DNA of 64,000 nucleotides, taken from NCBI GenBank assembly GCA_002841765.1, contig PHAV01000001.1, forward strand, positions 232,607 to 296,606, in the 5' to 3' direction. Under the pieces are notes generated by a model. The model was not told where the DNA came from and searched no databases. It was given only the letters and a program-made list of their open reading frames with translations. How positions within the stretch are numbered: the stretch's first letter is position 1; every line of letters starts with the position of its first letter. Source of the DNA: Deltaproteobacteria bacterium HGW-Deltaproteobacteria-4 (GTDB taxonomy: Bacteria; Desulfobacterota; Desulfuromonadia; Desulfuromonadales; UBA2197). The translations under genes and the position numbers were made by a program. Of this stretch, positions 9,881 through 21,450 are shown in pieces.

Positions 9881-9967
9881 GGGGGTGTGGTGAAATAGGT
9901 AGACGCACTGGACTCAAAATCCAGCGGGCGCAAGCCCATGTCGGTTCGATTCCGACCACCCCCACCA
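9881..9967 (+). tRNA. tRNA-Leu (anticodon CAA)
   Basis: The 87-nt RNA folds as a class II tRNA. The acceptor stem GGGGGTG pairs with CACCCCC, the anticodon stem CTGGA/TCCAG encloses loop CTCAAAA (anticodon CAA, reading TTG), and a long variable arm is present. The T-arm is GTCGG-TTCGATT-CCGAC. The 3' CCA is encoded in the DNA. Confidence 0.95.
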
Positions 9968-9989
9968 TTCATTTTTTTAAAGTCAGAAT

Positions 9990-10052
9990 CAGCCCAGTCT
10001 CTTTGTGTGGCCCCAAGCCGGGACACAGGAAAAGGAACCGGGCTGTTTTTTT
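9990..10052 (+). terminator. Probable intrinsic terminator after tRNA-Leu(CAA)
   Basis: CAGCCC at 9990-9995 can pair with GGGCTG at 10040-10045, followed directly by seven T residues. The intervening bases can form an inner stem (TGTGT...ACACA plus CCC...GGG). The loop is larger than in a textbook terminator, so this is a moderate call. Confidence 0.5.
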
Positions 10053-10577
10053 GTACTCATGCAAGAACGTTATTCTCCTCCCGCAGTTTTGGGTTCACCA
10101 AGACTTTCAACAGTACACTTGTCTGGAAATCAACCGCTCCCACTTTACCCCCAAGGGTTTTTGACCGCGCATTTCCGTCATCGATGCAAGGGTTTTTTCG
10201 ATTTAAGATGTTTTTTTTGATGCCATTGTAGAGCTTTTTTGCCAACAAAATGGAGGGTTTTTCAACAGCCATTTTGAAAAGATTCAACTTTAGTGCGAAA
10301 ACAGGGGCTTATCCCTTATATGCAGTTTTATATATGAGCTTTCGAGGTAAAAGACTTAAAAAACAGCTAGTTGTCTTTTGCATAATTATTAGGCAAAATC
10401 CTAGTACCCCCCATTTTCTTGACCTTTTTAGCTGTAGGGATGGGGTTTTCCTCAAGGTTATCCACAGGGGGTGTTGACATGCCGTGAACATATTTTGGCA
10501 GAGCGCTTAAGTCATTATAAACACGAATTAATGACTGACTTTTGCTGGATGTTGCTCACTATCGTGTCGTGCAATTT
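10053..10577 (+). other. AT-rich gene-free stretch with one consensus DnaA box
   Basis: About 525 bp between the tRNA terminator and lptG hold no convincing gene. Several short frames of 60-97 codons exist on both strands, but none has a good ribosome binding site or a recognisable protein. The stretch has frequent T-runs, unlike its neighbours. A perfect DnaA-box 9-mer TTATCCACA lies at 10458-10466. A TTGACA at 10474-10479 lacks a correctly spaced -10. The element GGTTTTTCAACAGCC at 10256-10270 resembles sequences often seen near insertion-sequence ends. Nothing here is sufficient to call an origin or a mobile element. Confidence 0.4.
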
Positions 10578-11654
10578 TTAGCGTTTGGTAACAAGCAGGG
10601 TGATGCCAAGAAGACCGAAGAGGACGTTGGGAGACCATACGGCAAGGAGGATGGGAACGGTGCCGGAGTAGCCGAGAGCGAGCATCATCCCTTGAAAAAG
10701 GTGGTAGGAGATACCGATAAAGATGCTGATGGCAATGCCGACGGCAAGGCTGGAGCCGCGACCGCGCTGCAAGGCAAAAGGGATGCCGAGAAAGGCCATG
10801 ATCAGACTGGCAAAGGGCGTCGCTAAACGACCATGCAGGTCGACACGGTAACGGGTTGAGTCGTAGCCTTCCTTCTTGACCCTTTGTGCCATATAAGCGA
10901 GGTCGGAGATGGTCATTTCGTCGTTGCGTTCGCTGATGGCACTGAAGTCTATGGGGCTTTTTGTTAAGGGCAGGGCGCTGGCCGCACTCTTGACGACATC
11001 GACGACTTCACCACTCGTTGCCGAAAAACGGGTGGTGGTGACCTTTTCACCAAGCCAGGTACCGGCGCTGTAGGTCGCCCGTTCTGCATCGATGCGGGTG
11101 GAAGGCCTGCCGTTTGGGTAAAGTTCCTGAATGCTGATCCCTTGCAAAAGATTCTGGGCAGGGATAACCATGCGAATATTGACGAGAGCCTGGCCGTCTT
11201 TAAGCCACACTTTGTCACGAGTAATGGTCAGTTGCTGCTGCTTTTCGAGATCGAAGCGATAGACGCGATTTGCTTCTCTGCTGGTGATGGGGACGAGCCA
11301 TTCATTGGCGGCTAAAACGGTGAGAGAGATGATCAGTCCCATCACTAACAGCGGCAGGGTGATGCGGGGCAAGCTCATGCCGCCGGTCCGCATGGCGGTC
11401 AATTCGTTGCTGTGGGAGAGAGTGCCGATAGTCATGAAGACCCCCATCAGTACGGCAAGGGGAACGACCTGAGTGACTATCATGGGGATTTTGCCGAGGA
11501 AGTAGATGAGGTATTGCGCAAGGACGGCATTCTTGCGGGCAAGGTTATCGACTTTTTCGAAAAATTCAATAAGCAGATAGAGACCGGCAAAGGAACCGAG
11601 AGAGAGGAAGAAGAAACGATAAAAGAATGCCAGGGTATATCGGGTTAATAGCAT
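10578..11654 (-). CDS. lptG: LPS export system permease LptG
   Basis: LptG, with LptF and the ATPase LptB, extracts LPS from the inner membrane and passes it to the periplasmic Lpt bridge. This 358-residue YjgP/YjgQ family protein has the expected layout. Three N-terminal membrane helices are followed by a periplasmic beta-jellyroll-like domain (about residues 125-260) and three C-terminal helices with RLATPFASLIMAFLGIPFAL. It follows lptF by 11 bp on the same strand. LptG rather than LptF is assigned from gene order and the N-terminal MLLTRYTLAFFYRFF. lptB is not in the window. Confidence 0.88.
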   Translation of the reverse strand: MLLTRYTLAFFYRFFFLSLGSFAGLYLLIEFFEKVDNLARKNAVLAQYLIYFLGKIPMIVTQVVPLAVLMGVFMTIGTLSHSNELTAMRTGGMSLPRITLPLLVMGLIISLTVLAANEWLVPITSREANRVYRFDLEKQQQLTITRDKVWLKDGQALVNIRMVIPAQNLLQGISIQELYPNGRPSTRIDAERATYSAGTWLGEKVTTTRFSATSGEVVDVVKSAASALPLTKSPIDFSAISERNDEMTISDLAYMAQRVKKEGYDSTRYRVDLHGRLATPFASLIMAFLGIPFALQRGRGSSLAVGIAISIFIGISYHLFQGMMLALGYSGTVPILLAVWSPNVLFGLLGITLLVTKR

Positions 11655-11665
11655 GTAAATACCCT

Positions 11666-12811
11666 TTAATCCTTCTTTTTGAAGTAGGTGCTCAAGCTGA
11701 AGTGGATTTCTCGCTCATTGGCGGCCGCTCTGAGGAGAAAGACGCCGGCAATGGTGAAGATGACAACGGGCAGCCACAGAAAGAGAGCCGATAGACCGAC
11801 ATCAATGACCAGGGTTTTGGCCAGGGTGAAGAGGATATAAAAGAGGAGGAAGATAAAGAGGGAGAGCGCAAAGTTGGCGCCGCGCCCGGAACGCTGCGAG
11901 CGGATGCCGAGGGGGACACCGATGAGGATAAAGATCAGTGGCGTCGAGGCCATGACAAAGCGTCTTTGCAGTCCGGCTGCGAGAACCCGGGCTTCTTTGG
12001 GGTCTTGCGGGTTTTGGCGGGCGCTGAGGAGGTCGGGGAGACTGAGTTCACTCTCCTTGCGGTTGAGCACCTGCCCCTTGTCGTCGCCATGATTGAGGTT
12101 GACCCGTAAGCCATAAGTGTCGAACTGAATAATTTGATATGCTTCGTTATTGCCGTCGAGGCGATGAATCGCCCCATCTTTAAGGCGCAGATTCAGGGAC
12201 TGGTCGTCTTGATCGATTTGAACTCCACCGGTACTGGCAAAGATTGTGGCAGGGAGGGTGCCAGGCCTTTCGTCGGCAATAAAAATATTACTCATCTGGC
12301 CGTTTTTATCGTCGACATCGGCGGCGTAGAGGACCAAACCGCTAAACTCATCATTGAAAGTCATCGGCTGAATGCCGATGGTGGCAATGCTGCTGGCAAT
12401 GGCAAAGGCCTGGCGGCGAAAGGCGGCGTTGGCGGCCGGTTCGATATAAAGGGTGAGGGCGGCCGTTAGCAGGCTGGCAAGAAGGGCAAGGGCGAGAACC
12501 GGCCGCATCAACAGGGAGAGATGGATGCCGCTGGCTTTCATGGCGACGAGTTCACTCTCGGCCGAGAGGCGCCCGAAGGCAAGGAGGACGCCGATGAGCA
12601 GGGCTACCGGGATGGTGAGGACCAGAAATGCCGGTAAAAGATTGGCAAGGAGGCGGAGGATCTGTCCAACGGGCACACCCTTGTCAATGACCATCTCCAT
12701 GAGCTTCTGGCTGCGCCCCATCATCAGGACAAAGGTGAAGATCACCAGGGCCATGAACATCGGCGCGGCAATTTCGCGGAGGAGATAACGTTGGATACGA
12801 AAGGCAATCAT
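11666..12811 (-). CDS. lptF: LPS export system permease LptF
   Basis: LptF is the partner permease of LptG in the LptB2FG LPS exporter. The 381-residue protein shows the YjgP/YjgQ architecture: N-terminal helices (RYLLREIAAPMFMALVIFTFVL), the family motif GRLSAESELVAMKASGI near residues 76-92, a periplasmic domain of about 170 residues, and C-terminal helices with VMASTPLIFILIGVPLGI. It is the upstream gene of the lptF-lptG pair and is divergent from rpsB. No strong ribosome binding site is seen before the ATG. Confidence 0.88.
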   Translation of the reverse strand: MIAFRIQRYLLREIAAPMFMALVIFTFVLMMGRSQKLMEMVIDKGVPVGQILRLLANLLPAFLVLTIPVALLIGVLLAFGRLSAESELVAMKASGIHLSLLMRPVLALALLASLLTAALTLYIEPAANAAFRRQAFAIASSIATIGIQPMTFNDEFSGLVLYAADVDDKNGQMSNIFIADERPGTLPATIFASTGGVQIDQDDQSLNLRLKDGAIHRLDGNNEAYQIIQFDTYGLRVNLNHGDDKGQVLNRKESELSLPDLLSARQNPQDPKEARVLAAGLQRRFVMASTPLIFILIGVPLGIRSQRSGRGANFALSLFIFLLFYILFTLAKTLVIDVGLSALFLWLPVVIFTIAGVFLLRAAANEREIHFSLSTYFKKKD

Positions 12812-12870
12812 AAGCGCGCATAGTAATATAGGCGGAGGCTGTTGTAAACCAGAATGAGAGCTTTTTTCTC

Positions 12871-12899
12871 TTGCGCTCAGCAGGTCTGCGTGCTATAGA
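12871..12899 (+). promoter_or_regulatory. Probable sigma-70 promoter of rpsB
   Basis: TTGCGC at 12871-12876 and TATAGA at 12894-12899 have a 17-bp spacer. This would give a 5' untranslated leader of roughly 115-120 nt before rpsB. The assignment is from consensus only. Confidence 0.55.
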
Positions 12900-12974
12900 A
12901 ATGCGCTGTAAAAATTCACACGCCTGTTCAGCCTGTCCGCTTGGTGTTCTGCTTTTGGTGCGGAATTGCGGCAA

Positions 12975-12999
12975 TTAAGGCCCAGGCGGAGGCCCTTAA
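12975..12999 (+). promoter_or_regulatory. Hairpin in the rpsB mRNA leader, possible S2 autoregulatory site
   Basis: TTAAGG (12975-12980) pairs with CCTTAA (12994-12999), extended by CC/GG with one bulge. The structure sits about 12 bp upstream of the rpsB ribosome binding site. Ribosomal protein S2 represses its own mRNA in several bacteria through leader structure. Here that role is only a possibility. Confidence 0.35.
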
Positions 13000-13023
13000 C
13001 CGAACAACAGGAGAAGAGAAACA

Positions 13024-13845
<822 letters not shown>

Positions 13846-13887
13846 TTTTTAGTAACATTCTGCGACTTTTTGAGTCGTATGGATATC

Positions 13888-13921
13888 AATGGCGGCCGCT
13901 CCTGTAACGGCCGCCATTTTT
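13888..13921 (+). terminator. Intrinsic terminator/attenuator between rpsB and tsf
   Basis: AATGGCGGCCG (13888-13898) is perfectly complementary to CGGCCGCCATT (13908-13918), with a 9-nt loop and a T-run after it. Attenuation between rpsB and tsf is known in E. coli. It adjusts the S2 to EF-Ts ratio. Confidence 0.8.
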
Positions 13922-13987
13922 CCGATTTATCAATCGTAACAATTCCCGGAAGATGGCGTTGCTCTGTCTTCATTTCAGGAGGTTCAC

Positions 13988-15732
<1,745 letters not shown>

Positions 15733-15735
15733 ACG

Positions 15736-16293
15736 ATGAACCAGGACGTTATCGACAAGGTAAAGGCATCGATGGAGAAATCGATCGATTCACTGCGCAA
15801 GGATTTTACCCGGGTGCGGACCGGTCGGGCTTCGATCACCCTGCTTGACGAGATCCGCGTCGATTATTACGGTACACCGACTCCGTTGAGTGCGGTGGCG
15901 AGTATGACGGTTCCGGAGCCGCGCATGATTGTCATTCAGCCTTGGGAAAAGAAACTTCTGCCCGATATCGAGAAGGCTATCCTCAAGTCGGATCTTGGAC
16001 TCAATCCTAATTCCGATGGCTCCGCCATCCGTTTGATCTTTCCTGCCTTGACCGAAGACCGGCGTAAGGAGATGGTAAAGACGGTTAAAAAGCTTGGTGA
16101 GGAGGCGAAAGTTGCGATTCGCAATTTACGTCGCGATGCCAACGATACCTTGAAAAAAATGGAGAAGGACAAGTTGATTACCGAAGATCAACTGAAGCGT
16201 GCGGAAAAGGATGTGCAGGACGCCACCGATGCATTTGTGAAGAAAGTTGATGAGGTTGTAGTTGTTAAGGACAAGGAAATCATGGAGATTTAA
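15736..16293 (+). CDS. frr: Ribosome recycling factor
   Basis: RRF, with EF-G, splits post-termination ribosomes. The 185-residue protein has the family length and motifs: [46 protein letters not shown] and [15 protein letters not shown] in the coiled three-helix bundle. It begins 3 bp after pyrH in the conserved order rpsB-tsf-pyrH-frr. Confidence 0.97.
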   Translation: MNQDVIDKVKASMEKSIDSLRKDFTRVRTGRASITLLDEIRVDYYGTPTPLSAVASMTVPEPRMIVIQPWEKKLLPDIEKAILKSDLGLNPNSDGSAIRLIFPALTEDRRKEMVKTVKKLGEEAKVAIRNLRRDANDTLKKMEKDKLITEDQLKRAEKDVQDATDAFVKKVDEVVVVKDKEIMEI

Positions 16294-16332
16294 TAATCTT
16301 CATTTTATTAATCCCGTAGTAAGGAGAGCAAG

Positions 16333-16497
16333 ATGGCTCTGAAGATTACAGAAAATTGTATTGCCTGTGGTACCTGTGTCGATACCTGCCCGGTCAGCGC
16401 CATTGCCGCAGTTGGCGACAAGTATGCGATTAGTGCTGACTGCACCGAATGTCGCGCTTGTGTCGACTGTTGCCCGGTCAGTGCGATTGTTGACTGA
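16333..16497 (+). CDS. Small 2[4Fe-4S] ferredoxin
   Basis: This 54-residue protein (start MALKITENCIACGTC) is a bacterial dicluster ferredoxin. Two CxxCxxCxxxCP motifs, CIACGTCVDTCP and CTECRACVDCCP, can ligate two [4Fe-4S] clusters for low-potential electron transfer. AAGGAG lies 8 bp before ATG. It stands between frr and uppS, followed by a strong hairpin. The partner enzyme cannot be inferred from position. The gene is short enough to be missed by length-filtered gene calls. Confidence 0.92.
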   Translation: MALKITENCIACGTCVDTCPVSAIAAVGDKYAISADCTECRACVDCCPVSAIVD

Positions 16498-16516
16498 TTC
16501 TTGTTTTTTTCTCCTG

Positions 16517-16546
16517 TTACCGGGTGCGGTTCGCTGCACCCGGTAA
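16517..16546 (+). terminator. Hairpin after the ferredoxin gene
   Basis: TTACCGGGTGC (16517-16527) pairs perfectly with GCACCCGGTAA (16536-16546). The T-tract after it is weak (AATCTTT), so termination may be partial and uppS may be reached by read-through. Confidence 0.5.
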
Positions 16547-16631
16547 AATCTTTCCCCTCGTCTCTTCCACTTGCCGTCCATTCTCAACCCGTGTTAGTTT
16601 GTCATTCCATTTCTGGCACGAAAGACCTGCT

Positions 16632-17366
16632 ATGACAACCCGGCCCCGACATATTGCAATTATCATGGATGGAAACGGCCGCTGGGCTGAACAGCGCCAT
16701 CTCCCCCGGATTTTGGGTCATCGCCGCGGAGTGGAGACGGTGCGCAAGATTGTTACAGCCGCCCGGGAAGAGCAGATTCCCTTCCTCACTCTTTATGCTT
16801 TCAGTTCCGAGAACTGGCAGCGTCCGGATGAGGAGGTCGGCGCCCTCATGGGGCTGTTAGGACACTACCTGTCGAGTGAACTCAAGGCGATGCAACAACA
16901 GGATATCCGTCTGCAAGTGATCGGCGATACCTCGCGTTTACCGGCTAATGTTCGTGTTATTCTACAGGAAGCAGTAGCAAAGACCGCTGATAATCGCGCT
17001 ATGACCCTGGTTCTGGCTCTTTCCTACGGGGGACGTGCTGAGTTGGTCCAGGCGGCGCGCCAACTCGCAGTCAAGGCTCTCGCTGGAGAGATCGTAGCGG
17101 AGGCGATCAGCGATGAAGATTTTTCCGCCTGTCTGGAGACCAGCGGCATCCCCGATCCGGATTTGTTGATCCGGACCAGCGGCGAGATGCGCATCAGTAA
17201 TTTTCTCTTGTGGCAGATCGCTTATGCAGAGCTATATTTTTGTGAAACCTATTGGCCGGACTTTGATGCTGCACAATTGCAGTTGGCCTTGACCGAATAT
17301 GCCCGTCGGCAGCGTCGTTTCGGTCTCACCGGTGAACAGTTGCGCCATGAAAATCCGGACAGCTAA
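16632..17366 (+). CDS. uppS: Undecaprenyl diphosphate synthase (isoprenyl transferase) UppS
   Basis: UppS extends farnesyl diphosphate with cis isoprene units to the C55 carrier lipid used for peptidoglycan and LPS. The 244-residue protein shows IIMDGNGRWAEQR (catalytic Asp and substrate Gly-Arg), FSSENWQRP and DLLIRTSGEMRISNFLLWQ, the diagnostic motifs. ATG 16632 gives MTTRPRHIAIIMDG, the expected start. The open frame continues upstream but overlaps the ferredoxin terminator. AAGGAG overlapping its stop serves cdsA. Confidence 0.96.
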   Translation: MTTRPRHIAIIMDGNGRWAEQRHLPRILGHRRGVETVRKIVTAAREEQIPFLTLYAFSSENWQRPDEEVGALMGLLGHYLSSELKAMQQQDIRLQVIGDTSRLPANVRVILQEAVAKTADNRAMTLVLALSYGGRAELVQAARQLAVKALAGEIVAEAISDEDFSACLETSGIPDPDLLIRTSGEMRISNFLLWQIAYAELYFCETYWPDFDAAQLQLALTEYARRQRRFGLTGEQLRHENPDS

Positions 17367-17377
17367 GGAGTTTAATT

Positions 17378-18169
17378 ATTAAACAGCGCATTATTACCGG
17401 GGTTATCCTTCTTCCCCTGCTGCTTCTGCTGGTGTGGCGTGCCACACCAGCCTTCTTCTGTGCAGCTGTCACGATTGTTGTCTTTATCGCCCTCGATGAA
17501 CTTTATCGTATTGCGCTCCCGTCCGACCGGCGCTTCGAGCGCACCCTTGCAGCGCTTCTTGGTGCTGGACTGGTCCCCAGTCTTTACCTGCAAAACGGCT
17601 TGCCGACCGGGGCATTTGTTGCCGCTACACTCGTCGTTGCCACGCTTTTCCTTTTTCATTACCGTACAATCGAGACGGTTGCCCGTGATTGCGCCACGGT
17701 TCTCTTCGGCTTTCTTTATCTCCCCCTCCTTCTCGGCCATCTCGTTCTGTTGCGCACCCTTCCGCAGGGAAGGGAATGGATTTTTACGATCTTTTTGATC
17801 GTGATGTTGAGCGATACTGCCGCCTATTTTGTCGGTTCAGCCATCGGTAAACACCGTCTTTACCCGGCGATCAGCCCGAAGAAGAGTGTCGAGGGGGCGA
17901 TCGGTGGTTTGATCGGTGGGATTGCCGGCGCTCTCTTAGCAAAATTTTTCTGGTTTCCGGCGCTCTCCTGGCTGCTGGTCGGTGGAATCGGTTTCGTCCT
18001 CGGCCCGTGTGGACAGATTGGCGACCTCTTTGAATCGATGCTCAAGCGCAGTTACGGGGTGAAGGATTCCGGCCGGATCATTCCCGGTCATGGCGGACTC
18101 CTAGATCGCCTCGACTCGTTGATCTTTGCTTTCCCCCCCGCCTACTATCTGGTTTTGTGGCTGCAATGA
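17378..18169 (+). CDS. cdsA: Phosphatidate cytidylyltransferase CdsA, apparent ATT start
   Basis: CdsA makes CDP-diacylglycerol, the precursor for phosphatidylserine and phosphatidylglycerol. The C-terminal signature is intact ([20 protein letters not shown]...DRLD), and there are multiple membrane helices. The only ATG/GTG option near the front is GTG 17432, which removes most of the first helix. ATT at 17378 stands 7 bp after AAGGAG and gives the family-like N-terminus (M)[16 protein letters not shown] and 263 residues. I infer a rare ATT initiation codon; ATT 17375 is also possible. The 3' end overlaps dxr by 4 bp. Confidence 0.85.
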   Translation: MKQRIITGVILLPLLLLLVWRATPAFFCAAVTIVVFIALDELYRIALPSDRRFERTLAALLGAGLVPSLYLQNGLPTGAFVAATLVVATLFLFHYRTIETVARDCATVLFGFLYLPLLLGHLVLLRTLPQGREWIFTIFLIVMLSDTAAYFVGSAIGKHRLYPAISPKKSVEGAIGGLIGGIAGALLAKFFWFPALSWLLVGGIGFVLGPCGQIGDLFESMLKRSYGVKDSGRIIPGHGGLLDRLDSLIFAFPPAYYLVLWLQ

Positions 18170-19341
18170 AGCGTCTTTCGCTGCTAGGATCGACCGGATC
18201 GATCGGTGTCAGTTGCCTGGAAGTTGTCGCTGATTTTCCCGAGCGTTTTGAAATTGTGGCTCTGACCGGCGCCAATAATCTCAACCTCCTTGCTGCCCAG
18301 ATTCATCGCTTTCGACCCCAGGTTGCTGCCGTTCTCCATGAGGCGGATGCAGTGACCCTGCGGGAGATGGTCAAGGGCAGTAGCACCGAAATTCTTTCCG
18401 GGATCGAAGGGTTGATAATTTGTGCGGCTCATGCCGATACGCAGATGACCCTTTCGGCGATTGTCGGTGCCGCTGGTCTCGTCCCGACTTTAGCTGCCAT
18501 CGAAGCGGGCAAGGATGTCGCTTTGGCCAACAAGGAGACGCTGGTGACGGCCGGAGCGCTGGTCATGGAAGCGGTTGCCCGCAAAGGGGTGCGTCTGTAC
18601 CCGGTCGACAGTGAACATTCCGCCCTCTTTCAATCCCTTGAAGGGCATCGCAGTCGGGATGTCCGGCGGCTTATTCTCACGGCTTCCGGTGGTCCTTTCC
18701 GCACCTGGTCATTAGCGCAGATGCAGAGTGTTACCCCGGCACATGCTCTGGCGCATCCCAATTGGAGTATGGGGAGGAAGATCTCCATAGACTCGGCAAC
18801 AATGATGAACAAGGGGCTGGAAGTTATCGAGGCGCATTGGCTCTTTGCCGTGCCGGTCGATCGCATTAATGTCCAGATTCACCCCCAGAGTATCGTTCAC
18901 TCTATGGTGGAATATTGTGATGGTGCGGTGATTGCTCAACTTGGGGTTCCGGACATGAAGACACCGATTGCCTACGCTCTTTCCTACCCTGAGCGGATTC
19001 CTCTCAAACTCCCCCCCCTCGATCTCTGCTCGATCGGTTCCCTCACCTTTGAAGAGCCTGATCTGCAGCGCTTTCCCTGTCTGAAGCTCGCTTACGCAGC
19101 CATTACGGCCGGCGGTGTTGCTCCGGCAGTCCTGAATGCTGCCAATGAAATTGCTGTCGAAGCATTCCTTGCCGGGAAAATCTCCTTTCTGGCGATTGCG
19201 GAGATTATCGAAGCGGTCCTGGATCGTCATGATCCGCAGGTCCCTGTTTATCTGGACGATATATTACACGCAGACCGTTTTGCGCGGGCTGAAACGCGGC
19301 GCCTGATTTCTGCCGGTTGGACCGGAGGTAAAATATGCTGA
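18166..19341 (+). CDS. dxr: 1-deoxy-D-xylulose 5-phosphate reductoisomerase Dxr (IspC)
   Basis: Dxr converts DXP to MEP in the non-mevalonate isoprenoid pathway, upstream of UppS substrate supply. The 391-residue protein has NADPH-binding LLGSTGSIG at the N-terminus, [23 protein letters not shown] (metal and substrate ligands) and [24 protein letters not shown] 18166 overlaps the cdsA TGA (ATGA), which I prefer to the in-frame GTG at 18157. It overlaps rseP by 7 bp. Confidence 0.96.
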   Translation: MKRLSLLGSTGSIGVSCLEVVADFPERFEIVALTGANNLNLLAAQIHRFRPQVAAVLHEADAVTLREMVKGSSTEILSGIEGLIICAAHADTQMTLSAIVGAAGLVPTLAAIEAGKDVALANKETLVTAGALVMEAVARKGVRLYPVDSEHSALFQSLEGHRSRDVRRLILTASGGPFRTWSLAQMQSVTPAHALAHPNWSMGRKISIDSATMMNKGLEVIEAHWLFAVPVDRINVQIHPQSIVHSMVEYCDGAVIAQLGVPDMKTPIAYALSYPERIPLKLPPLDLCSIGSLTFEEPDLQRFPCLKLAYAAITAGGVAPAVLNAANEIAVEAFLAGKISFLAIAEIIEAVLDRHDPQVPVYLDDILHADRFARAETRRLISAGWTGGKIC

Positions 19342-20651
19342 CAATCCTTGCGGGGATAGCCATTCTCGGCTTTCTCGTCTTTGTTCATGAACTTGGTCAT
19401 TTTACCGTTGCCAAGCTTGCCGGCGTTAAAGTCCTGAAGTTCTCCATTGGATTCGGTCCCCGTCTCCTTTCGCGGCAGTGGGGGGAGACCGAGTATATGA
19501 TCTGCGTCATCCCCCTCGGCGGCTATGTCCTCATGCTTGGTGAGGGCGGGACGATCGAAGGGGATGGTGAGGTCGAGACTCCAGAAGATGCATCCCGTTC
19601 CTTTGCCGCCAAGCCGGTCGGCATCCGTTCGCTGATTATCGCTGCCGGACCGCTGACCAATCTTGTCCTCCCTTTTCTTATCCTTCCTTTAGCATTTATG
19701 CTCGGCGTCAGTGTCCCGGCTTATATTGAGCAGCCGGCGACCACTGGTTATGTCGTCGCCGGTTCCCCGGCGGCCGCCGCCGGATTTCAGGCGAATGATC
19801 GTATCGTTGCCATTAATAATTCGCCGGTAACAACTTGGGAGAGTGTTAATAATATCCTCCTATCCCATGCCGGAACCACACTTGAGATTGAGGTCCAACG
19901 GGCGCAGGAGCAATTGGTGCTGTCGCTGTCCGATGGGGGGATCGACGGATTGATGGCGGTCGGTCTCCTGCCGCCGCAAGAAGCGGTGGTCGGAACTCTG
20001 GCTGCAGGAATGCCCGCAGATGCGGCCGGCCTCAAGGTCGGTGACCGCATCCTTGCCATCGATGGCCAGAGCGTCAAATCGTGGTACGATCTCAAAGATT
20101 TGATCCGGACGGGAGCGGGGAGCGGGCAGAGTTTTAAGGTGCAACGTGCGGACGGAACCTTGACCACGCTGACGATGACCGCACAGGCGAAGGATGGCGA
20201 ATACATCATCGGCATCTCCCCGCAGATGAAAACGATCGAAAAACGCTACGCCCCTTTAGCCGCAATCGGCGCCGGCTGGAATCGCGCCAACGAATTGATT
20301 GAACTCACTTATCTCTTTATCGGTAAACTCTTTACCGGCCATGTCTCCAGCGATAATATCGGCGGTCCGATCTCGGTGGTGCAGATCGCCGGCCAGGCGG
20401 CACAGACCGATGTTGCCAGTATCTTCCTTATTCTCGCTTTTCTCAGTATTCAACTGGGGATTCTCAACCTTTTGCCGATCCCGATTCTTGATGGCGGTCA
20501 TCTCTTCTTTAATCTCATCGAAGTTATCATCCGCCGGCCGCTCTCTCTGAGGATCCGCGAGATTGCACAGCAGGTCGGACTGGCCCTCCTCCTCCTGTTG
20601 ATGCTTTTAGCATTTTATAACGATATCACCCGTCTGGTCATGGGAGGGTAG
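19335..20651 (+). CDS. rseP: Site-2 zinc metalloprotease RseP/RasP family
   Basis: RseP cleaves transmembrane anti-sigma factors and remnant signal peptides within the inner membrane. The 438-residue protein has the zinc motif HELGH (residues 18-22) in the first helix, and [13 protein letters not shown] near residue 380 supplies the third ligand. Two PDZ domains lie between them (around 125-200 and 205-285: [20 protein letters not shown] and [15 protein letters not shown]). Two PDZ domains match the E. coli-type enzyme. The substrate is unknown, since no anti-sigma gene is nearby. Confidence 0.93.
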   Translation: MLTILAGIAILGFLVFVHELGHFTVAKLAGVKVLKFSIGFGPRLLSRQWGETEYMICVIPLGGYVLMLGEGGTIEGDGEVETPEDASRSFAAKPVGIRSLIIAAGPLTNLVLPFLILPLAFMLGVSVPAYIEQPATTGYVVAGSPAAAAGFQANDRIVAINNSPVTTWESVNNILLSHAGTTLEIEVQRAQEQLVLSLSDGGIDGLMAVGLLPPQEAVVGTLAAGMPADAAGLKVGDRILAIDGQSVKSWYDLKDLIRTGAGSGQSFKVQRADGTLTTLTMTAQAKDGEYIIGISPQMKTIEKRYAPLAAIGAGWNRANELIELTYLFIGKLFTGHVSSDNIGGPISVVQIAGQAAQTDVASIFLILAFLSIQLGILNLLPIPILDGGHLFFNLIEVIIRRPLSLRIREIAQQVGLALLLLLMLLAFYNDITRLVMGG

Positions 20652-20652
20652 G

Positions 20653-21345
20653 GTGACAAGTGAATTGCTGTTGATCCTCGATACCTCGACGACGGCCGGC
20701 AGTGTGGCGCTGTGTCGCGGCGAGCACCTGCTGGCAGAGATCGTTGTCGATTCTCTCGCCAATCACAGTGATCAGTTGTTGCTGCATGTGCAGCAGCTTC
20801 TCACGGAACAGCAGTGCACCCTTGCCGAAGTTGCAGCCTTTGCGGTGATAGATGGACCCGGTTCCTTTACTGGCTTGCGCGTCGGCGTCACCGCTGCCAA
20901 GGGGCTGGCTCGGGCCTGTCATCGCCCCCTTTTCGGGATCTCGTCCCTGCACCTTTTAGCCTCGGCCCTCCCTTATGTGACCTTGCCGGTCTGCGCTTTT
21001 CTCGACGCCCGTAAAAAGGAGATCTATGCTGCTACCTTTTCAACGGCGACTGGTTCTCCCTGTCTCCTTGATGGACCTTGTGTCCTCCCTCCGCAGCAAT
21101 TTCTCGCGGCGATGCCGGTTCCTGCCCTCTTTGTTGGCAGTGGCGCCGTTCTTTATCGTGATCTGATCGTTGAGCGCTTTGGTCCCCTCGCGATCTTTGC
21201 TCCCGGGCCGCTCCATACCCCCCGGGCCTCTTCAACCGCACCTCTGGTTCTGCAGAGATTTCAGTCCGGGGAGAGCGGGGATCCCGGGCTTTTGCTTCCC
21301 CGCTATATCCGCCCCTCTGATGCGGAAATTGCTCAACAAAAATGA
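20653..21345 (+). CDS. tsaB: tRNA threonylcarbamoyladenosine biosynthesis protein TsaB
   Basis: TsaB is the scaffold partner of TsaD in t6A37 formation on ANN-decoding tRNAs. The 230-residue ASKHA-fold protein has LILDTSTTAGSVAL at the N-terminus and the diagnostic GPGSFTGLRVGV near residue 73. ATP-binding residues characteristic of TsaD are absent. The start is GTG 20653, one base after the rseP stop and downstream of GGGAGG. It ends the rpsB-to-tsaB run. Confidence 0.92.
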   Translation: MTSELLLILDTSTTAGSVALCRGEHLLAEIVVDSLANHSDQLLLHVQQLLTEQQCTLAEVAAFAVIDGPGSFTGLRVGVTAAKGLARACHRPLFGISSLHLLASALPYVTLPVCAFLDARKKEIYAATFSTATGSPCLLDGPCVLPPQQFLAAMPVPALFVGSGAVLYRDLIVERFGPLAIFAPGPLHTPRASSTAPLVLQRFQSGESGDPGLLLPRYIRPSDAEIAQQK

Positions 21346-21369
21346 CATGGGCAAAGCCCTGATTGGCTG

Positions 21370-21398
21370 TTGACAGGATGAAATCCTTTCGATATTGT
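21370..21398 (+). promoter_or_regulatory. Sigma-70 promoter of the DUF465 gene
   Basis: TTGACA (21370-21375) and TATTGT (21393-21398) are separated by exactly 17 bp and lie about 50 bp before the start of the small downstream gene. This is a near-consensus housekeeping promoter. Confidence 0.7.
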
Positions 21399-21450
21399 AA
21401 AAACCCGTTGCATTTTTTTCTTTCCCCCTTTTTGAGCCAGGAGGCGTCCG

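Noticed and set aside
9938..10231. 97-codon frame starting inside tRNA-Leu(CAA)
   Set aside because: It begins within the mature tRNA and crosses the probable terminator. Composition is not protein-like.
10474..10479. Perfect TTGACA in the gap before lptG
   Set aside because: No -10 element at 16-18 bp, and no plus-strand gene follows.
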